Assembly: GCF_014172405.1 (NCBI RefSeq)
Contig: NZ_WNXC01000011.1
Span: 1 to 64,000 of the forward strand
Length of the DNA: 64,000 bases
DNA from: Pedobacter gandavensis
GTDB taxonomy: Bacteria > Bacteroidota > Bacteroidia > Sphingobacteriales > Sphingobacteriaceae
Direction of reading: 5' to 3'
A program made the translations under genes and the position numbers. The notes under the pieces were generated by a model. The model saw only the letters and a list, made by a program, of their open reading frames with translations, was not told the DNA's origin and made no database searches. Position 1 is the first letter of the stretch. Every line of letters begins with the position of its first letter. Shown one piece after another: positions 16,220-25,698 of the stretch.

Positions 16220-19027
16220 ATGGATTATCAATTTAAAGAAATAGAACAAAAGTGGCAAGAGTTTTGGGCTCAAAATCAAACGTTTAAAGCAGAAGATCAT
16301 TCTGCAAAACCTAAATTTTATGTACTCGACATGTTTCCTTACCCTTCAGGAGCAGGTTTACATGTTGGTCACCCACTCGGTTATATTGCTTCCGATATAT
16401 TTACCAGATACAAAAGGTTAAAAGGATACAATGTATTGCATCCGATGGGATACGACTCCTTCGGTTTGCCTGCAGAACAATATGCCATTCAAACTGGTCA
16501 ACATCCGGCATTAACAACGGAAGTAAACATCAATACTTACAGAAGACAATTAGATCAAATCGGTTTCTCTTTTGATTGGAGTAAAGAAGTGCGTACCAGT
16601 GATCCTGAATATTATAAATGGACACAGTGGATCTTTATGCAATTGTTTAATTCCTGGTACAACAAGGAAACTGACCGCGCAGAGGACATTACCAGTTTAA
16701 TTGAGAAATTTAATGTTTCCGGAAGCGCTGATGTAAAAGCAGTTTGTGATGAAGATACTAAGTCTTTCCTGCCTAGCGACTGGGCCACAATGTCCCCGGA
16801 AGAAAAACAGAGAGAATTGTTAAAATATCGCTTAACCTATCTTAGAGAAAGTACAGTGAACTGGTGCCCGGCATTGGGAACAGTATTGGCTAATGATGAG
16901 GTGATCGGTGGTTACTCAGAACGTGGTGGCCATCCGGTAGAGCAAAAGAAAATGATGCAGTGGAGCATGCGTATTTCTGCCTATGCAGAGCGATTGCTAC
17001 AAGGCTTAAATACAATTGACTGGCCAGAACCGGTGAAAGAAATGCAGCGCAACTGGATTGGTAAAAGCGTGGGCGCAAGCGTTCGCTTTAAAATCGAAGA
17101 CGCCGCGGAAATTTCTGGATTAACAGAAGATTTTATCGAAGTATTCACCACTCGTGTAGATACTATTTTTGGTGTTTCGTATCTGGTTTTAGCACCAGAG
17201 CATGAATTGGTCATTGCTTTAACGAAACCAGCGCAGTTGGATGGCGTTAATAACTACATCGCCCAAACTAAGAAAAAATCGGAATTGGATCGTATGTCTG
17301 ATGTAAAAACCGTTTCCGGTGCTTTTACAGGTTCATATGTGATCAATCCGGTAAGCGGCGAACGTGTACAATTGTGGATTGCAGATTACGTATTGGCAGG
17401 ATATGGAACAGGTGCGGTAATGGGTGTGCCAAGCGGTGATCAGCGCGATTGGTTATTTGCAACCAATTTCAATTTGCCAATTGTACAAATTCTGGATAGT
17501 CAGAAAGATATCGAAACTCAAGCTGATTCAACCAAAGAAGGTAAGTACATCAACTCAGGTTTCATCAATGGAATGACTTATGCCGAAGCTACCGAAACCT
17601 TAAATAACTGGTTGGAAGCGGAAGGAGTTGGAAAAGCAAAAATTAACTACCGCATGCGTGATGCGATCTTTGGTCGTCAGCGCTATTGGGGTGAGCCAAT
17701 TCCAGTATATTTCAAAGATGGCTTGCCATACCTGATCAAGGAGGAAGAATTACCTTTATTGCTTCCGGAAATCGACAAATATTTGCCAACAGAAAGTGGT
17801 GAACCTCCTCTGGGAAGAGCCGAAAACTGGAGCTATGAGCATCAGTATGAATATGAATTGAGTACCATGCCAGGATGGGCGGGTTCCAGCTGGTACTGGT
17901 ACCGTTACATGGACGCTAAAAATAAATCTGCTTTTGCTTCTGAACAGGCAATTGAATATTGGCAAGATGTGGATTTGTACATCGGAGGTTCAGAACATGC
18001 AACCGGACACCTATTGTACAGTCGCTTCTGGAATAAATTCCTGAAAGACCTTGGACATGTGAAAGTGGAAGAGCCTTTCAAAAAGCTGATCAACCAGGGG
18101 ATGATCCAGGGAAGATCTAACTTCGTTTACCGTGTGGTTGATGAAGAGGGTAAAGGAACAAATACTTTAGTTTCTTACGGACTGAGGAAAGATTATAAAA
18201 CTACGCCGCTTCATGTTGATGTAAATATAGTAGAGAATGAAATCTTAAATATTACTCAATTTAAAGTGTTCAGACCTGAATTTGCCGATGCAGAATTTAT
18301 CCTTGAAAATGGAAAATATATCTGTGGAGTAGAGGTAGAAAAAATGTCTAAATCTAAATTCAATGTCGTAAATCCTGATGTATTGATCGCCAGTTATGGT
18401 GCCGATACCTTAAGAATGTACGAAATGTTCTTAGGTCCATTGGAGCAAAGCAAACCATGGAATACCAATGGAATTGAAGGCGTGTTTAAATTCCTACGCA
18501 AATTTTGGCGTTTATTCCATAATGATGCATGGGTATTCAATGTGAGTGATTCTGTGCCTTCAAAAGCAGAATTAAAAGCATTGCATAAAATCATTAAAAA
18601 GGTACAGGATGATGTGGAACGTTTTTCTTTCAATACTTCTGTTTCCAGTTTTATGATTGCAGTTAATGAACTGACTGAATTGAAATGTAAAAACCGTCAG
18701 GTTTTGGAAGATTTAGTAGTGGTGCTTTCTCCTTATGCGCCACATATCTGTGAAGAGCTTTGGGCAAGTCTGGGTAATGATGCAGGAAGTTTATCTTATG
18801 CGAAATATCCGGAATTCAATCCAGCATTTATGGTAGAAGATGAGTTCTCTTATCCGGTCTCTGTTAACGGTAAAACACGCTTGAACCTTAATTTAAGCCT
18901 GACACTGGAAGCTAAAGAGATTGAAGAAATCGTATTGGCAGATGAGCAGGTACAAAAATACCTGGAAGGTAAAACGCCTAAAAAAGTGATTATTGTGAAA
19001 GGTCGCATTGTAAATATCGTGATCTAA
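16220..19027 (+). CDS. leuS: Leucyl-tRNA synthetase
   Basis: This class I synthetase charges tRNA-Leu. The 935-residue protein has the HIGH-type motif HVGH (48-51) in YPSGAGLHVGHPLGY and the KMSKS motif at 708-712. The connective editing region lies between them, with TTRVDTIFGVSYLVLAPEH and the GYGTGAVMGVPSGDQRDW hydrolytic-site segment. The C-terminus has the anticodon-binding helices and a final beta domain ending in GKTPKKVIIVKGRIVNIVI. It is longer than the E. coli enzyme (about 860), as is usual for the phylum. It is a single-gene unit with its own promoter and terminator. Confidence 0.98.
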   Translation: MDYQFKEIEQKWQEFWAQNQTFKAEDHSAKPKFYVLDMFPYPSGAGLHVGHPLGYIASDIFTRYKRLKGYNVLHPMGYDSFGLPAEQYAIQTGQHPALTTEVNINTYRRQLDQIGFSFDWSKEVRTSDPEYYKWTQWIFMQLFNSWYNKETDRAEDITSLIEKFNVSGSADVKAVCDEDTKSFLPSDWATMSPEEKQRELLKYRLTYLRESTVNWCPALGTVLANDEVIGGYSERGGHPVEQKKMMQWSMRISAYAERLLQGLNTIDWPEPVKEMQRNWIGKSVGASVRFKIEDAAEISGLTEDFIEVFTTRVDTIFGVSYLVLAPEHELVIALTKPAQLDGVNNYIAQTKKKSELDRMSDVKTVSGAFTGSYVINPVSGERVQLWIADYVLAGYGTGAVMGVPSGDQRDWLFATNFNLPIVQILDSQKDIETQADSTKEGKYINSGFINGMTYAEATETLNNWLEAEGVGKAKINYRMRDAIFGRQRYWGEPIPVYFKDGLPYLIKEEELPLLLPEIDKYLPTESGEPPLGRAENWSYEHQYEYELSTMPGWAGSSWYWYRYMDAKNKSAFASEQAIEYWQDVDLYIGGSEHATGHLLYSRFWNKFLKDLGHVKVEEPFKKLINQGMIQGRSNFVYRVVDEEGKGTNTLVSYGLRKDYKTTPLHVDVNIVENEILNITQFKVFRPEFADAEFILENGKYICGVEVEKMSKSKFNVVNPDVLIASYGADTLRMYEMFLGPLEQSKPWNTNGIEGVFKFLRKFWRLFHNDAWVFNVSDSVPSKAELKALHKIIKKVQDDVERFSFNTSVSSFMIAVNELTELKCKNRQVLEDLVVVLSPYAPHICEELWASLGNDAGSLSYAKYPEFNPAFMVEDEFSYPVSVNGKTRLNLNLSLTLEAKEIEEIVLADEQVQKYLEGKTPKKVIIVKGRIVNIVI

Positions 19028-19050
19028 TCAGAAATAAATATTTTGATTTT

Positions 19051-19080
19051 AAGCCCTGGACTTTTGTTCGGGGCTTTTTT
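19051..19080 (+). terminator. Rho-independent terminator of leuS
   Basis: The imperfect AAGCCC.../...GGGGCTT hairpin (19051-19060 with 19066-19075) ends in a T6 run, 23 bp past the leuS stop. Confidence 0.8.
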
Positions 19081-19487
19081 GTACATATGGATTTGTGGAA
19101 TGTTTGAAAAATAATTAAGGAATAATTATAATGGAATTGATGAAACAAGGAGGTTTAGTACTGATTTGGTTTGATGGGAGTCATGACTAGCTTTGCGGGG
19201 GCTTTACTCCGCCTTTACTTAACCTAGAAGCCTGTCTTGGCCCTAGCAAAGCCCTAGCAGTGCCCCGGTAGAGCTTGAGTAAATTGAAACTGTATTATGC
19301 TTGCAATCTATTCTTCAAGCCTACCTTTTACCGGTAAATAAACGCAGTTCACCGTAAAATAATTGCTAGAAGGCTAAAATCTATGGACATGAATTGTAAC
19401 AATATATACCTTCGTTAGACTAATTGAAAAACAGGAAAGCGATCCGCTGGCTTGCACAACTATTCTATTAAAAAATTAAAAACTAAA
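19081..19487. other. About 400-bp intergenic region with degenerate GC-rich repeat
   Basis: No coding sequence is supported. From about 19190 to 19272 the base composition turns GC-rich and short motifs recur: CCCTAGCA at 19241-19248 and again at 19252-19259, an 11-bp period, with two similar CTTTACT-type units before them. A 12-bp palindrome TTTACCGGTAAA lies at 19327-19338. A TACCTTCG box at 19407-19414 could serve as the -7 element of the next gene. Confidence 0.5.
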
Positions 19488-21941
19488 ATGAAAAAAATTA
19501 TACTCTTATTTTTTGGTCTGGTCCTGACGATTGGGGCTAATGCACAGTTTCCAATGGCTGGTGGGACTACAAAAAAAATGGTCACCGGGAGGATATCCGC
19601 TGTTATCCTGGATTCGGTCACTAAAAAACCTATTGATTATGCTACCGTTTCCCTGATAAAAAATAAAGATAATAAATCTGTAAATGGAGCAGTAACTGAT
19701 GAACGTGGAAAACTGAGCCTTTCAAATATCAATCCTGATGAATATAAGCTGTCTATCGGATTCATGGGCTACAAAACAAAAATTATGGTGGTGAAAACCA
19801 CACCGGAAAGACCTGATTTAAATGTGGGGACGATTTACCTGAGCCCAACTGCAAGTAACCTGAAGGAAGTGGAAATTAGCGGTGTAGCGCCATTAATAGA
19901 AAACAAAGTTGATAAAATCGTTTACAATGCAGAGCAAGACATTACCAATGCGGGTGGTGATGCAACAGATGTGATGCGTAAAGTTCCGATGTTATCGGTT
20001 GATGTAAATGGAAATCTTCAAATGAGAGGAAGTGCAGTAAGGGTATTGATCAATGGAAAGCCGTCTGGAACGATGGCCAACAGCGTGGCTGATGCCTTAA
20101 AAATGATTCCTGCAGAGCAGATCAAAAGTGTGGAAGTAATCACCAGTCCCTCGGCAAAATATGATGCGGAAGGTTCTGGAGGTATTGTCAATATCATCAC
20201 TAAGAAAAAAACTGCTGAAGGAACCAGTGGAAGTGTGAACGCCTCAGTAGGTACGCGTTCCAATAATGGCGCTTTCAACCTGAATGCTAAAACCGGACGA
20301 TTGTCTCTTACCACTAGCCTGGGTGTAAATCAAGCCTATCCTCAGAATTCATTGGTGCGCTCCATGAATAGTTTAGTTGCTGCGGATGGCAGTTTGAGTA
20401 CGGTATCGCAGGATGGTTACTCAAAATGGTCACGCGTAGGCTATAATGGTAGCGCAGGCTTGGACTATGATTTCAATAATTACCATAACATCAGTACGAA
20501 TGTGAAAATAAATCGCTTCTCTAATGGTGGCCCGGGAAGTTCTAATGTGTTAACCAATGGTTTCCCTTCAGTAAACACAAGAGATATGGATATGGGGTTC
20601 AATAATATGGATTGGAATATCGATTATAGGAAAACAAGTAAAAGAGAAGGAGAGGAGTTCAGTGTCTCTGCACAGTTGACCACTGGAAGAAATACAAGCG
20701 ATTTCAGTAATAGGACAGTATTTTCAGAAATGTATTTCCCACCTGGAGGAGGTCCGGGTGTAATGCTTCCAGATGTGATAATCGATGGTTCGAATACCGG
20801 AAAAAATAATGAATACACTTTGCAATCGGATTATGTTTATCCAATCAATAAAACGACAACTTTAGAAACCGGAATAAAAGGGATCTCAAGAAAAATCCTT
20901 AGTGCTTATGGAGAAAGCCTTCAGGATTTTGATTACGATCAGAAGGTAGGAGCTGCTTATGGGGTATTAGGCTTCAAATTGGGTAAGAATGTCACTGCCA
21001 AAGCAGGAGTAAGAGCGGAGTATACCGATATCAATGCAATATCTGGTCATAAGGATAAATTCGGTCATGATTATTTTAACGTGTTTCCTAGTGCAGTCAT
21101 ATCCCAAGCCTTAAAAGGAGGAAGCAGTGTTAAACTGAGTTATAACAAAAGAATTTCACGTCCGAGTTTATTCTATTTGAATCCTTTTGAAAACAAAAGT
21201 GACCAATACAATGTGATGCGCGGTAACCCGGAATTAGATCCGGAAATCACCCAAAATATGGAAATGGGTTATTCTACTTACATCAAAGGATCTGTGATCA
21301 ATGCCTCTATCTTTTATCGCACCACGAAGAATGTAATTGAAAGTGCCATCTTGCCAATCCCCGGTACGGAAGCAGAAGGACAACGCTTTTTAACTACTTA
21401 TCTAAACATTGGTAGAAGTCAATCTTATGGAATGAACGTATTTGCGAGTTATAATCCTAAGCCAAAATGGACTTTAATGACGAATGTTGGACTGAATACA
21501 TATGAAGTGAACAATCCTGCTACTAACATCAATACAGGTACCTTTTTAAACTATACCGTTTTTGGACGTTCTGCTTATGCTTTGCCTGGCGGATGGAATA
21601 CCGAAATTTGGGGGGTAGTCAATTCTCCAAAAAGAACATTCCAGGGTAAAACAGATGCCATGTATTTCTACGGTGGAGCGGTTAAAAAGGAGATCATGAA
21701 GAAAAAAGCAAGTGTCGGACTGAATGTCTTGAATCCTTTTAGTCGTGATTTAATAATCAATACTGTAAATAAAGGAAGTAATTATGAGCAAAAAAATAAT
21801 ATCCATTATCCACTGCGTTCATTTGGCGTTAATTTCAGCTATAACTTTGGTAAGTTGAAATTTACTCAACCTAAAAAAGGTGTGAAAAATGACGACGTGA
21901 AGAAAGAAGATCAAGGTGGAATGGGAGGCGTTCAGAACTAA
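19488..21941 (+). CDS. TonB-dependent-receptor-like outer-membrane beta-barrel protein
   Basis: The frame opens with a TTG at 19452, but the ATG at 19488 gives a proper signal peptide (MKKIILLFFGLVLTIGANAQ), so I start there (817 residues). After the signal comes a CarboxypepD_reg-like beta-sandwich (about 25-115), a plug-like domain (about 125-220, with VRVLINGKPSGTM and SAKYDAEGSGGIVNI), and a long barrel with alternating aromatic strands ending in the outer-membrane type C-terminus. It resembles the OMP_b-brl_3 family of Bacteroidota, which are TonB-dependent relatives with unknown cargo. No SusD partner lies beside it. The C-terminal tail is Lys/Asp/Gly-rich. Confidence 0.88.
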   Translation: MKKIILLFFGLVLTIGANAQFPMAGGTTKKMVTGRISAVILDSVTKKPIDYATVSLIKNKDNKSVNGAVTDERGKLSLSNINPDEYKLSIGFMGYKTKIMVVKTTPERPDLNVGTIYLSPTASNLKEVEISGVAPLIENKVDKIVYNAEQDITNAGGDATDVMRKVPMLSVDVNGNLQMRGSAVRVLINGKPSGTMANSVADALKMIPAEQIKSVEVITSPSAKYDAEGSGGIVNIITKKKTAEGTSGSVNASVGTRSNNGAFNLNAKTGRLSLTTSLGVNQAYPQNSLVRSMNSLVAADGSLSTVSQDGYSKWSRVGYNGSAGLDYDFNNYHNISTNVKINRFSNGGPGSSNVLTNGFPSVNTRDMDMGFNNMDWNIDYRKTSKREGEEFSVSAQLTTGRNTSDFSNRTVFSEMYFPPGGGPGVMLPDVIIDGSNTGKNNEYTLQSDYVYPINKTTTLETGIKGISRKILSAYGESLQDFDYDQKVGAAYGVLGFKLGKNVTAKAGVRAEYTDINAISGHKDKFGHDYFNVFPSAVISQALKGGSSVKLSYNKRISRPSLFYLNPFENKSDQYNVMRGNPELDPEITQNMEMGYSTYIKGSVINASIFYRTTKNVIESAILPIPGTEAEGQRFLTTYLNIGRSQSYGMNVFASYNPKPKWTLMTNVGLNTYEVNNPATNINTGTFLNYTVFGRSAYALPGGWNTEIWGVVNSPKRTFQGKTDAMYFYGGAVKKEIMKKKASVGLNVLNPFSRDLIINTVNKGSNYEQKNNIHYPLRSFGVNFSYNFGKLKFTQPKKGVKNDDVKKEDQGGMGGVQN

Positions 21942-22006
21942 ACGTTAGTATAAAAAACAAATTGTATACGGAATAACAAGCTTTCCGAATATTTATTTAT
22001 AACAAT

Positions 22007-22042
22007 AAAAAGACCTTTTCCCATTCAGGAAAAGGTCTTTTT
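22007..22042. terminator. Bidirectional terminator
   Basis: A perfect 15-bp stem (22007-22021 with 22028-22042) with A-rich and T-rich flanks serves the convergent barrel-protein and peptide-binding genes. It overlaps the stop codon of the minus-strand gene. Confidence 0.88.
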
Positions 22043-23672
22043 ATTGCTTTTTAACGTGCTTTAAAATCATCAGATTTAGTGGGTTCAGGGGGTAGCCGCT
22101 AATGTTGTTCTGCAGCATGATCACTGACTGATCATAATATATCGGTACGATGTTGGCATAAGTCATCACCATACTGTCCATCTTTTGATAGAGCTTATAC
22201 CTTTTTTGTGGATCCTTTTCGTAATAACTGCTTTCAAATAAGCGGTCATAAGTTTTATTATAATAGCCTGTGTAATTTGGTCCGTTAGGTACTTTGTTTT
22301 TGGAATAAAATACCGCCAGGTAATTTTCAGCATCGCCATAATCAGCAATCCAGGAACCTCGGAAAAAGTTAACCGCATTTTTAGACATCATATCCCTTAA
22401 ACTGGCATTTGGACTCGCATCAATTTTTACTTTAATGCCAATTGCATTGAGCTCCCCCTGTATAAACTCCATCAGATCTTTGTAAGTGGTAGAAGTGCTC
22501 AGCGTAATTTGAGGCATGCCTTTTCCATTAGGAAAGCCCGTCTCAGCCAAAAGTCTGGCAGCTTTATCAGGGTCATAATGGTAACCTTTCACCACTGTAC
22601 TGTCGAAACCAGGCATCCCCTCCGGTACAAATCCCGCCGTTGCAGGAATGCCAATGCTATTTCTCAGGTATTTGATCAGCTTTGGTTTGTCGATCGCGTA
22701 ATTGATCGCCTGTCGCACTTTTAAATATTTTACCGGCGAGTTTTTAGCGATGATTTTTGAGGTGTCTACTAAAAAACCTAAATACTCCGTGCAGAGGTAG
22801 GGACTTTTAATCAACTGAAAATCCCCTTTGTATTTGTTGGTCATTTTTCCGCTCTTGGTCAGGATATCATCGCGATAACTTCCATCTACCTTGTCAAAAA
22901 AATCAAGGTCTTTCTTGAGGAAGTTCATGAATGCGCTTTGTTTATCACTGATGAAAGTAACTTTTACTGCATCCAGATAGGGTAATTGCTGGCCATTTTC
23001 CTTTTCCCAATATTTTTCATTTTTCAGGAATACTAAAACTTCATCTTCCTTCCAGTACTTAAATTTAAAAGGTCCGGTTCCTATCGGGTGACTACGGAAG
23101 TCTTTGCCATAATGTTCTACCACTTCTTTCGGAACTACTGAGGCATATTGTACGGTGAGTAAACTGAGAAATGGAGGGAAAGGTTTGTTCAGTTTAATTT
23201 GAAAAGTAGAGTCGTTGACTGCGATGAAATTATGCTGATCTTTGACTTTATCACTGAAAATCCAGCTCCCTGAAGAAGCTACTTTTGGATCAATTAACCG
23301 ATAAAAGCTGAAGACAAAATCATTAGCCACTACTTTTCTCCCTTTTCCAGATGGAAATATAGGGTCGTCATGAAAGTAAACATCGTTTCTTAAATGAAAT
23401 ACATAGTCTAATCCGTCTTCAGATATTTCCCAGCTTTTCGCAATGCAGGGTAAGGTATTCAGGTTGCTGTCGATCTGCACCAAGCCATTGAAAACCTGGT
23501 TGACCATCCAAAGTGCGTTTTGATTGCGCGCAAAGGCCGGATCCAGGGAGGTTAGGTTCTGATCCAGGTTCATGTGGAAGACTTTCTTTTCCTGATCATC
23601 AGCCTTTCTGCCACAGGCTGCAAAGATAAAGAACAATAATCCGTAAAAAATATGGGCGATAATACGACGCAT
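22041..23672 (-). CDS. Peptide/oligopeptide ABC transporter substrate-binding lipoprotein (SBP_bac_5)
   Basis: I choose the ATG at 23672 rather than a TTG at 23699, because it yields a clean lipoprotein signal (MRRIIAHIFYGLLFF...AAC, Cys20); the product is then 543 residues. The mature protein has the family-5 binding fold: an opening LDQNLTSLDPAFARN strand, YVFHLRNDVYFHDD, and the VRQAINYAIDKPKLI helix near the middle. Such proteins bind peptides, nickel-chelates or glycosides for DppBCDF-type importers. No permease or ATPase gene is nearby, so it is an orphan or partners with a distant transporter. It is divergent from the next gene. Confidence 0.88.
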   Translation of the reverse strand: MRRIIAHIFYGLLFFIFAACGRKADDQEKKVFHMNLDQNLTSLDPAFARNQNALWMVNQVFNGLVQIDSNLNTLPCIAKSWEISEDGLDYVFHLRNDVYFHDDPIFPSGKGRKVVANDFVFSFYRLIDPKVASSGSWIFSDKVKDQHNFIAVNDSTFQIKLNKPFPPFLSLLTVQYASVVPKEVVEHYGKDFRSHPIGTGPFKFKYWKEDEVLVFLKNEKYWEKENGQQLPYLDAVKVTFISDKQSAFMNFLKKDLDFFDKVDGSYRDDILTKSGKMTNKYKGDFQLIKSPYLCTEYLGFLVDTSKIIAKNSPVKYLKVRQAINYAIDKPKLIKYLRNSIGIPATAGFVPEGMPGFDSTVVKGYHYDPDKAARLLAETGFPNGKGMPQITLSTSTTYKDLMEFIQGELNAIGIKVKIDASPNASLRDMMSKNAVNFFRGSWIADYGDAENYLAVFYSKNKVPNGPNYTGYYNKTYDRLFESSYYEKDPQKRYKLYQKMDSMVMTYANIVPIYYDQSVIMLQNNISGYPLNPLNLMILKHVKKQ

Positions 23673-23686
23673 CGGTGTAGGAATAC

Positions 23687-23694
23687 TAATTTTG
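23687..23694 (+). promoter_or_regulatory. -7 promoter box for the 151-residue gene
   Basis: TAATTTTG matches TAnnTTTG 23 bp before the ATG at 23718, within the short divergent intergenic region. Confidence 0.5.
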
Positions 23695-23717
23695 CACAAA
23701 GTAATAAATAAATCAAT

Positions 23718-24173
23718 ATGTCTTTTTTAAATGCGGTTATAAATAAGGTGGAAGATGAAGCGTTAATTGAAATGCTTCAGGAGCGTGTGGATCTTGTCCA
23801 ACATAAAATAAAATTTATGGAGAAGGTCGCAGTGGCCTGTCTGGATACCGAAAATCATTTAAACTGTGAGTTGGAAGGCGTAATTAATGATGCTGGTGGT
23901 GTTTTGCAAGCAGACCTCAACCAAGCCAGGGTAATTATTTATGTTGAAAAGGATACGAGTATGCTGGAAATGATGGGTGTTGTCCCTTCATTGCTTCAGA
24001 AAGAATGGCCTGCTGTAGAATACAACAGGGTTTATTTATTAGATGATCAGGCTGCGGCAGCTCAAAGTCCGGAAGAATTGGTGAGTTTACTGGAAGATAT
24101 TGCAGAAATGCTTTATCCAGGGTACTTCGTATTCGGAAATGAAGGGAAAAGCTGGAGCAGTTTCGGCGTATAA
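23718..24173 (+). CDS. Hypothetical protein, 151 residues
   Basis: I do not recognise this family. The protein is acidic, Leu/Val/Glu-rich and soluble, with a helical N-terminal half (EALIEMLQERVDLVQHKIKFMEKV) and an alternating beta pattern around VIIYVEKDTSMLEMMGVVP. No signal peptide or membrane span is seen. It has its own promoter box and is convergent with the FMN reductase gene, with only 5 bp between the two stops and no terminator hairpin. The transcripts may therefore overlap at their 3' ends. Confidence 0.7.
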   Translation: MSFLNAVINKVEDEALIEMLQERVDLVQHKIKFMEKVAVACLDTENHLNCELEGVINDAGGVLQADLNQARVIIYVEKDTSMLEMMGVVPSLLQKEWPAVEYNRVYLLDDQAAAAQSPEELVSLLEDIAEMLYPGYFVFGNEGKSWSSFGV

Positions 24174-24178
24174 GCCCC

Positions 24179-24700
24179 TTAAAATGCGATAAACTTGTCC
24201 ATTTGCTGGTTGGTGAATTTTAAAGTATCTTCTTTGAAAAGCTCATCCAGCTCATTTAGTTCGGTTTTCACAATAGAAATATGAATTCTTAATGGGAGTA
24301 CATTTAAGTGAAGGTAACTGCAGACCCCACCGAAATGATCAATGCCCCTGATATTGCCATATTTCCCAGAAGATAGACCCACTAAAGCGGCTTTTTTATC
24401 GTAAAAACTATCTGGAAACTGACAGGCATCAATGAAGGTTTTTAACACACCAGGGAAGCTACCATTGTATTCCGGAATGACAAACAAAAATTTGCTGGTT
24501 TTGGTCATCATTTCCTGGATGGGTTCAAAGGCCGGGCTTCTCTTTCCATACAAATCTGAAGCAATCAAATTGTCTGGCAATTGTTCCAGACTGAAGAGCT
24601 GCGTCTCTAATCCTTTTTCTAGCAGGACTTTTTGATAATATTTTGATACTTTCAGCGTATTACTTCCAGGTCTGTTTGTTCCCGATATGATGGTAATCAT
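24179..24700 (-). CDS. NAD(P)H-dependent FMN reductase
   Basis: The 173-residue flavodoxin-like protein has the FMN phosphate-binding start SGTNRPGSNT (residues 6-15) and the flavin-contact motif PEYNGSFPGVLKTFIDAC. The family (NADPH-dependent FMN reductase, PF03358 type) reduces FMN, quinones, azo compounds or chromate in the cytosol; the physiological substrate cannot be deduced. It is a single gene, converging on the 151-residue gene and divergent from parA with 184 bp between the starts. Confidence 0.92.
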   Translation of the reverse strand: MITIISGTNRPGSNTLKVSKYYQKVLLEKGLETQLFSLEQLPDNLIASDLYGKRSPAFEPIQEMMTKTSKFLFVIPEYNGSFPGVLKTFIDACQFPDSFYDKKAALVGLSSGKYGNIRGIDHFGGVCSYLHLNVLPLRIHISIVKTELNELDELFKEDTLKFTNQQMDKFIAF

Positions 24701-24884
24701 GTAAAAAATTGTTAATAAGATGTGTAAAACACTATATTGGTGCTATGCAGTAAGTGTCAAATTGTTTGTATCTTAGCTAATCGTTAAAATGTGCCTAAAT
24801 CAATACAAAAATAGCATTTTTTATAGATTTAAATCAGGTAACAACAAGCCTTCAGTAAATAATTGGTAATTAGTAGAAAGATAA

Positions 24885-25688
24885 ATGAGTAAAATTATTG
24901 CATTGGCAAATCAAAAAGGTGGTGTAGGTAAAACGACTTCATCTATAAACTTAGCCGCGAGTTTAGCCGTACTGGAATACAGAACTTTATTGGTGGATGC
25001 AGATCCGCAGGCTAACTCTACCTCAGGTATCGGCTTTGATCCAAGAAGTATTAAAAATAGCATCTATGAGTGTATCATCAATGATATCGAGCCGATGGAT
25101 GCCATTCAGAAAACAGAAACCCCCAATTTAGATTTGCTCCCTGCACATATTGACCTGGTCGGTGCGGAAATTGAGATGATTAATCTCAATAATAGAGAGT
25201 ATAAAATGAAAGCCGTATTGGAGAAGGTGAAAGATCAATACGATTTTATAATCGTGGATTGTTCCCCATCTTTAGGTTTAATTACCATCAATGCATTGAC
25301 TGCTGCGGACTCGGTAATTATTCCGGTTCAATGTGAATATTTTGCATTGGAAGGATTAGGTAAGTTATTGAACACCATTAAAATTGTTCAAAATCGCTTG
25401 AATCCAGAATTGGAAATTGAAGGGATTCTTTTAACGATGTATGATGTGCGCTTGCGTTTGTCAAATCAGGTAGTAGAAGAAGTTAGAACCCATTTCCAGG
25501 ACTTAGTTTTTGAAACTATCATTCAAAGAAATACACGCCTTAGTGAGGCACCTAGTTATGGTATATCTGTAATCATGCACGATGCCAATTGTAAAGGGGC
25601 GATCAACTATTTGAACCTGGCACGCGAAATCGTTCGTAAAAACGGACTGGTAACGGAAGTGCAGGATGTAAATAAAGCAATTATATAA
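24885..25688 (+). CDS. parA: Chromosome-partitioning ATPase ParA (Soj)
   Basis: ParA is a DNA-binding ATPase that moves ParB-bound origin regions apart. The 267-residue protein has the deviant Walker A KGGVGKTTSS (11-20), the switch DADPQANSTSG, the Walker B-like FIIVDCSPSLGL and the SEAPSYGISV element. The short length with no N-terminal HTH marks the chromosomal type. parB follows after 10 bp. No parS-like site was found in the window, so the centromere is probably elsewhere. Confidence 0.97.
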   Translation: MSKIIALANQKGGVGKTTSSINLAASLAVLEYRTLLVDADPQANSTSGIGFDPRSIKNSIYECIINDIEPMDAIQKTETPNLDLLPAHIDLVGAEIEMINLNNREYKMKAVLEKVKDQYDFIIVDCSPSLGLITINALTAADSVIIPVQCEYFALEGLGKLLNTIKIVQNRLNPELEIEGILLTMYDVRLRLSNQVVEEVRTHFQDLVFETIIQRNTRLSEAPSYGISVIMHDANCKGAINYLNLAREIVRKNGLVTEVQDVNKAII

Positions 25689-25698
25689 AACTATTTTA

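Noticed and set aside
24701-24884. Search for parS or an origin near parAB
   Set aside because: No TGTTCCACGTGGAACA-like site and no cluster of DnaA boxes was seen here. A CACGTG at about 7213 lacks the flanking match.
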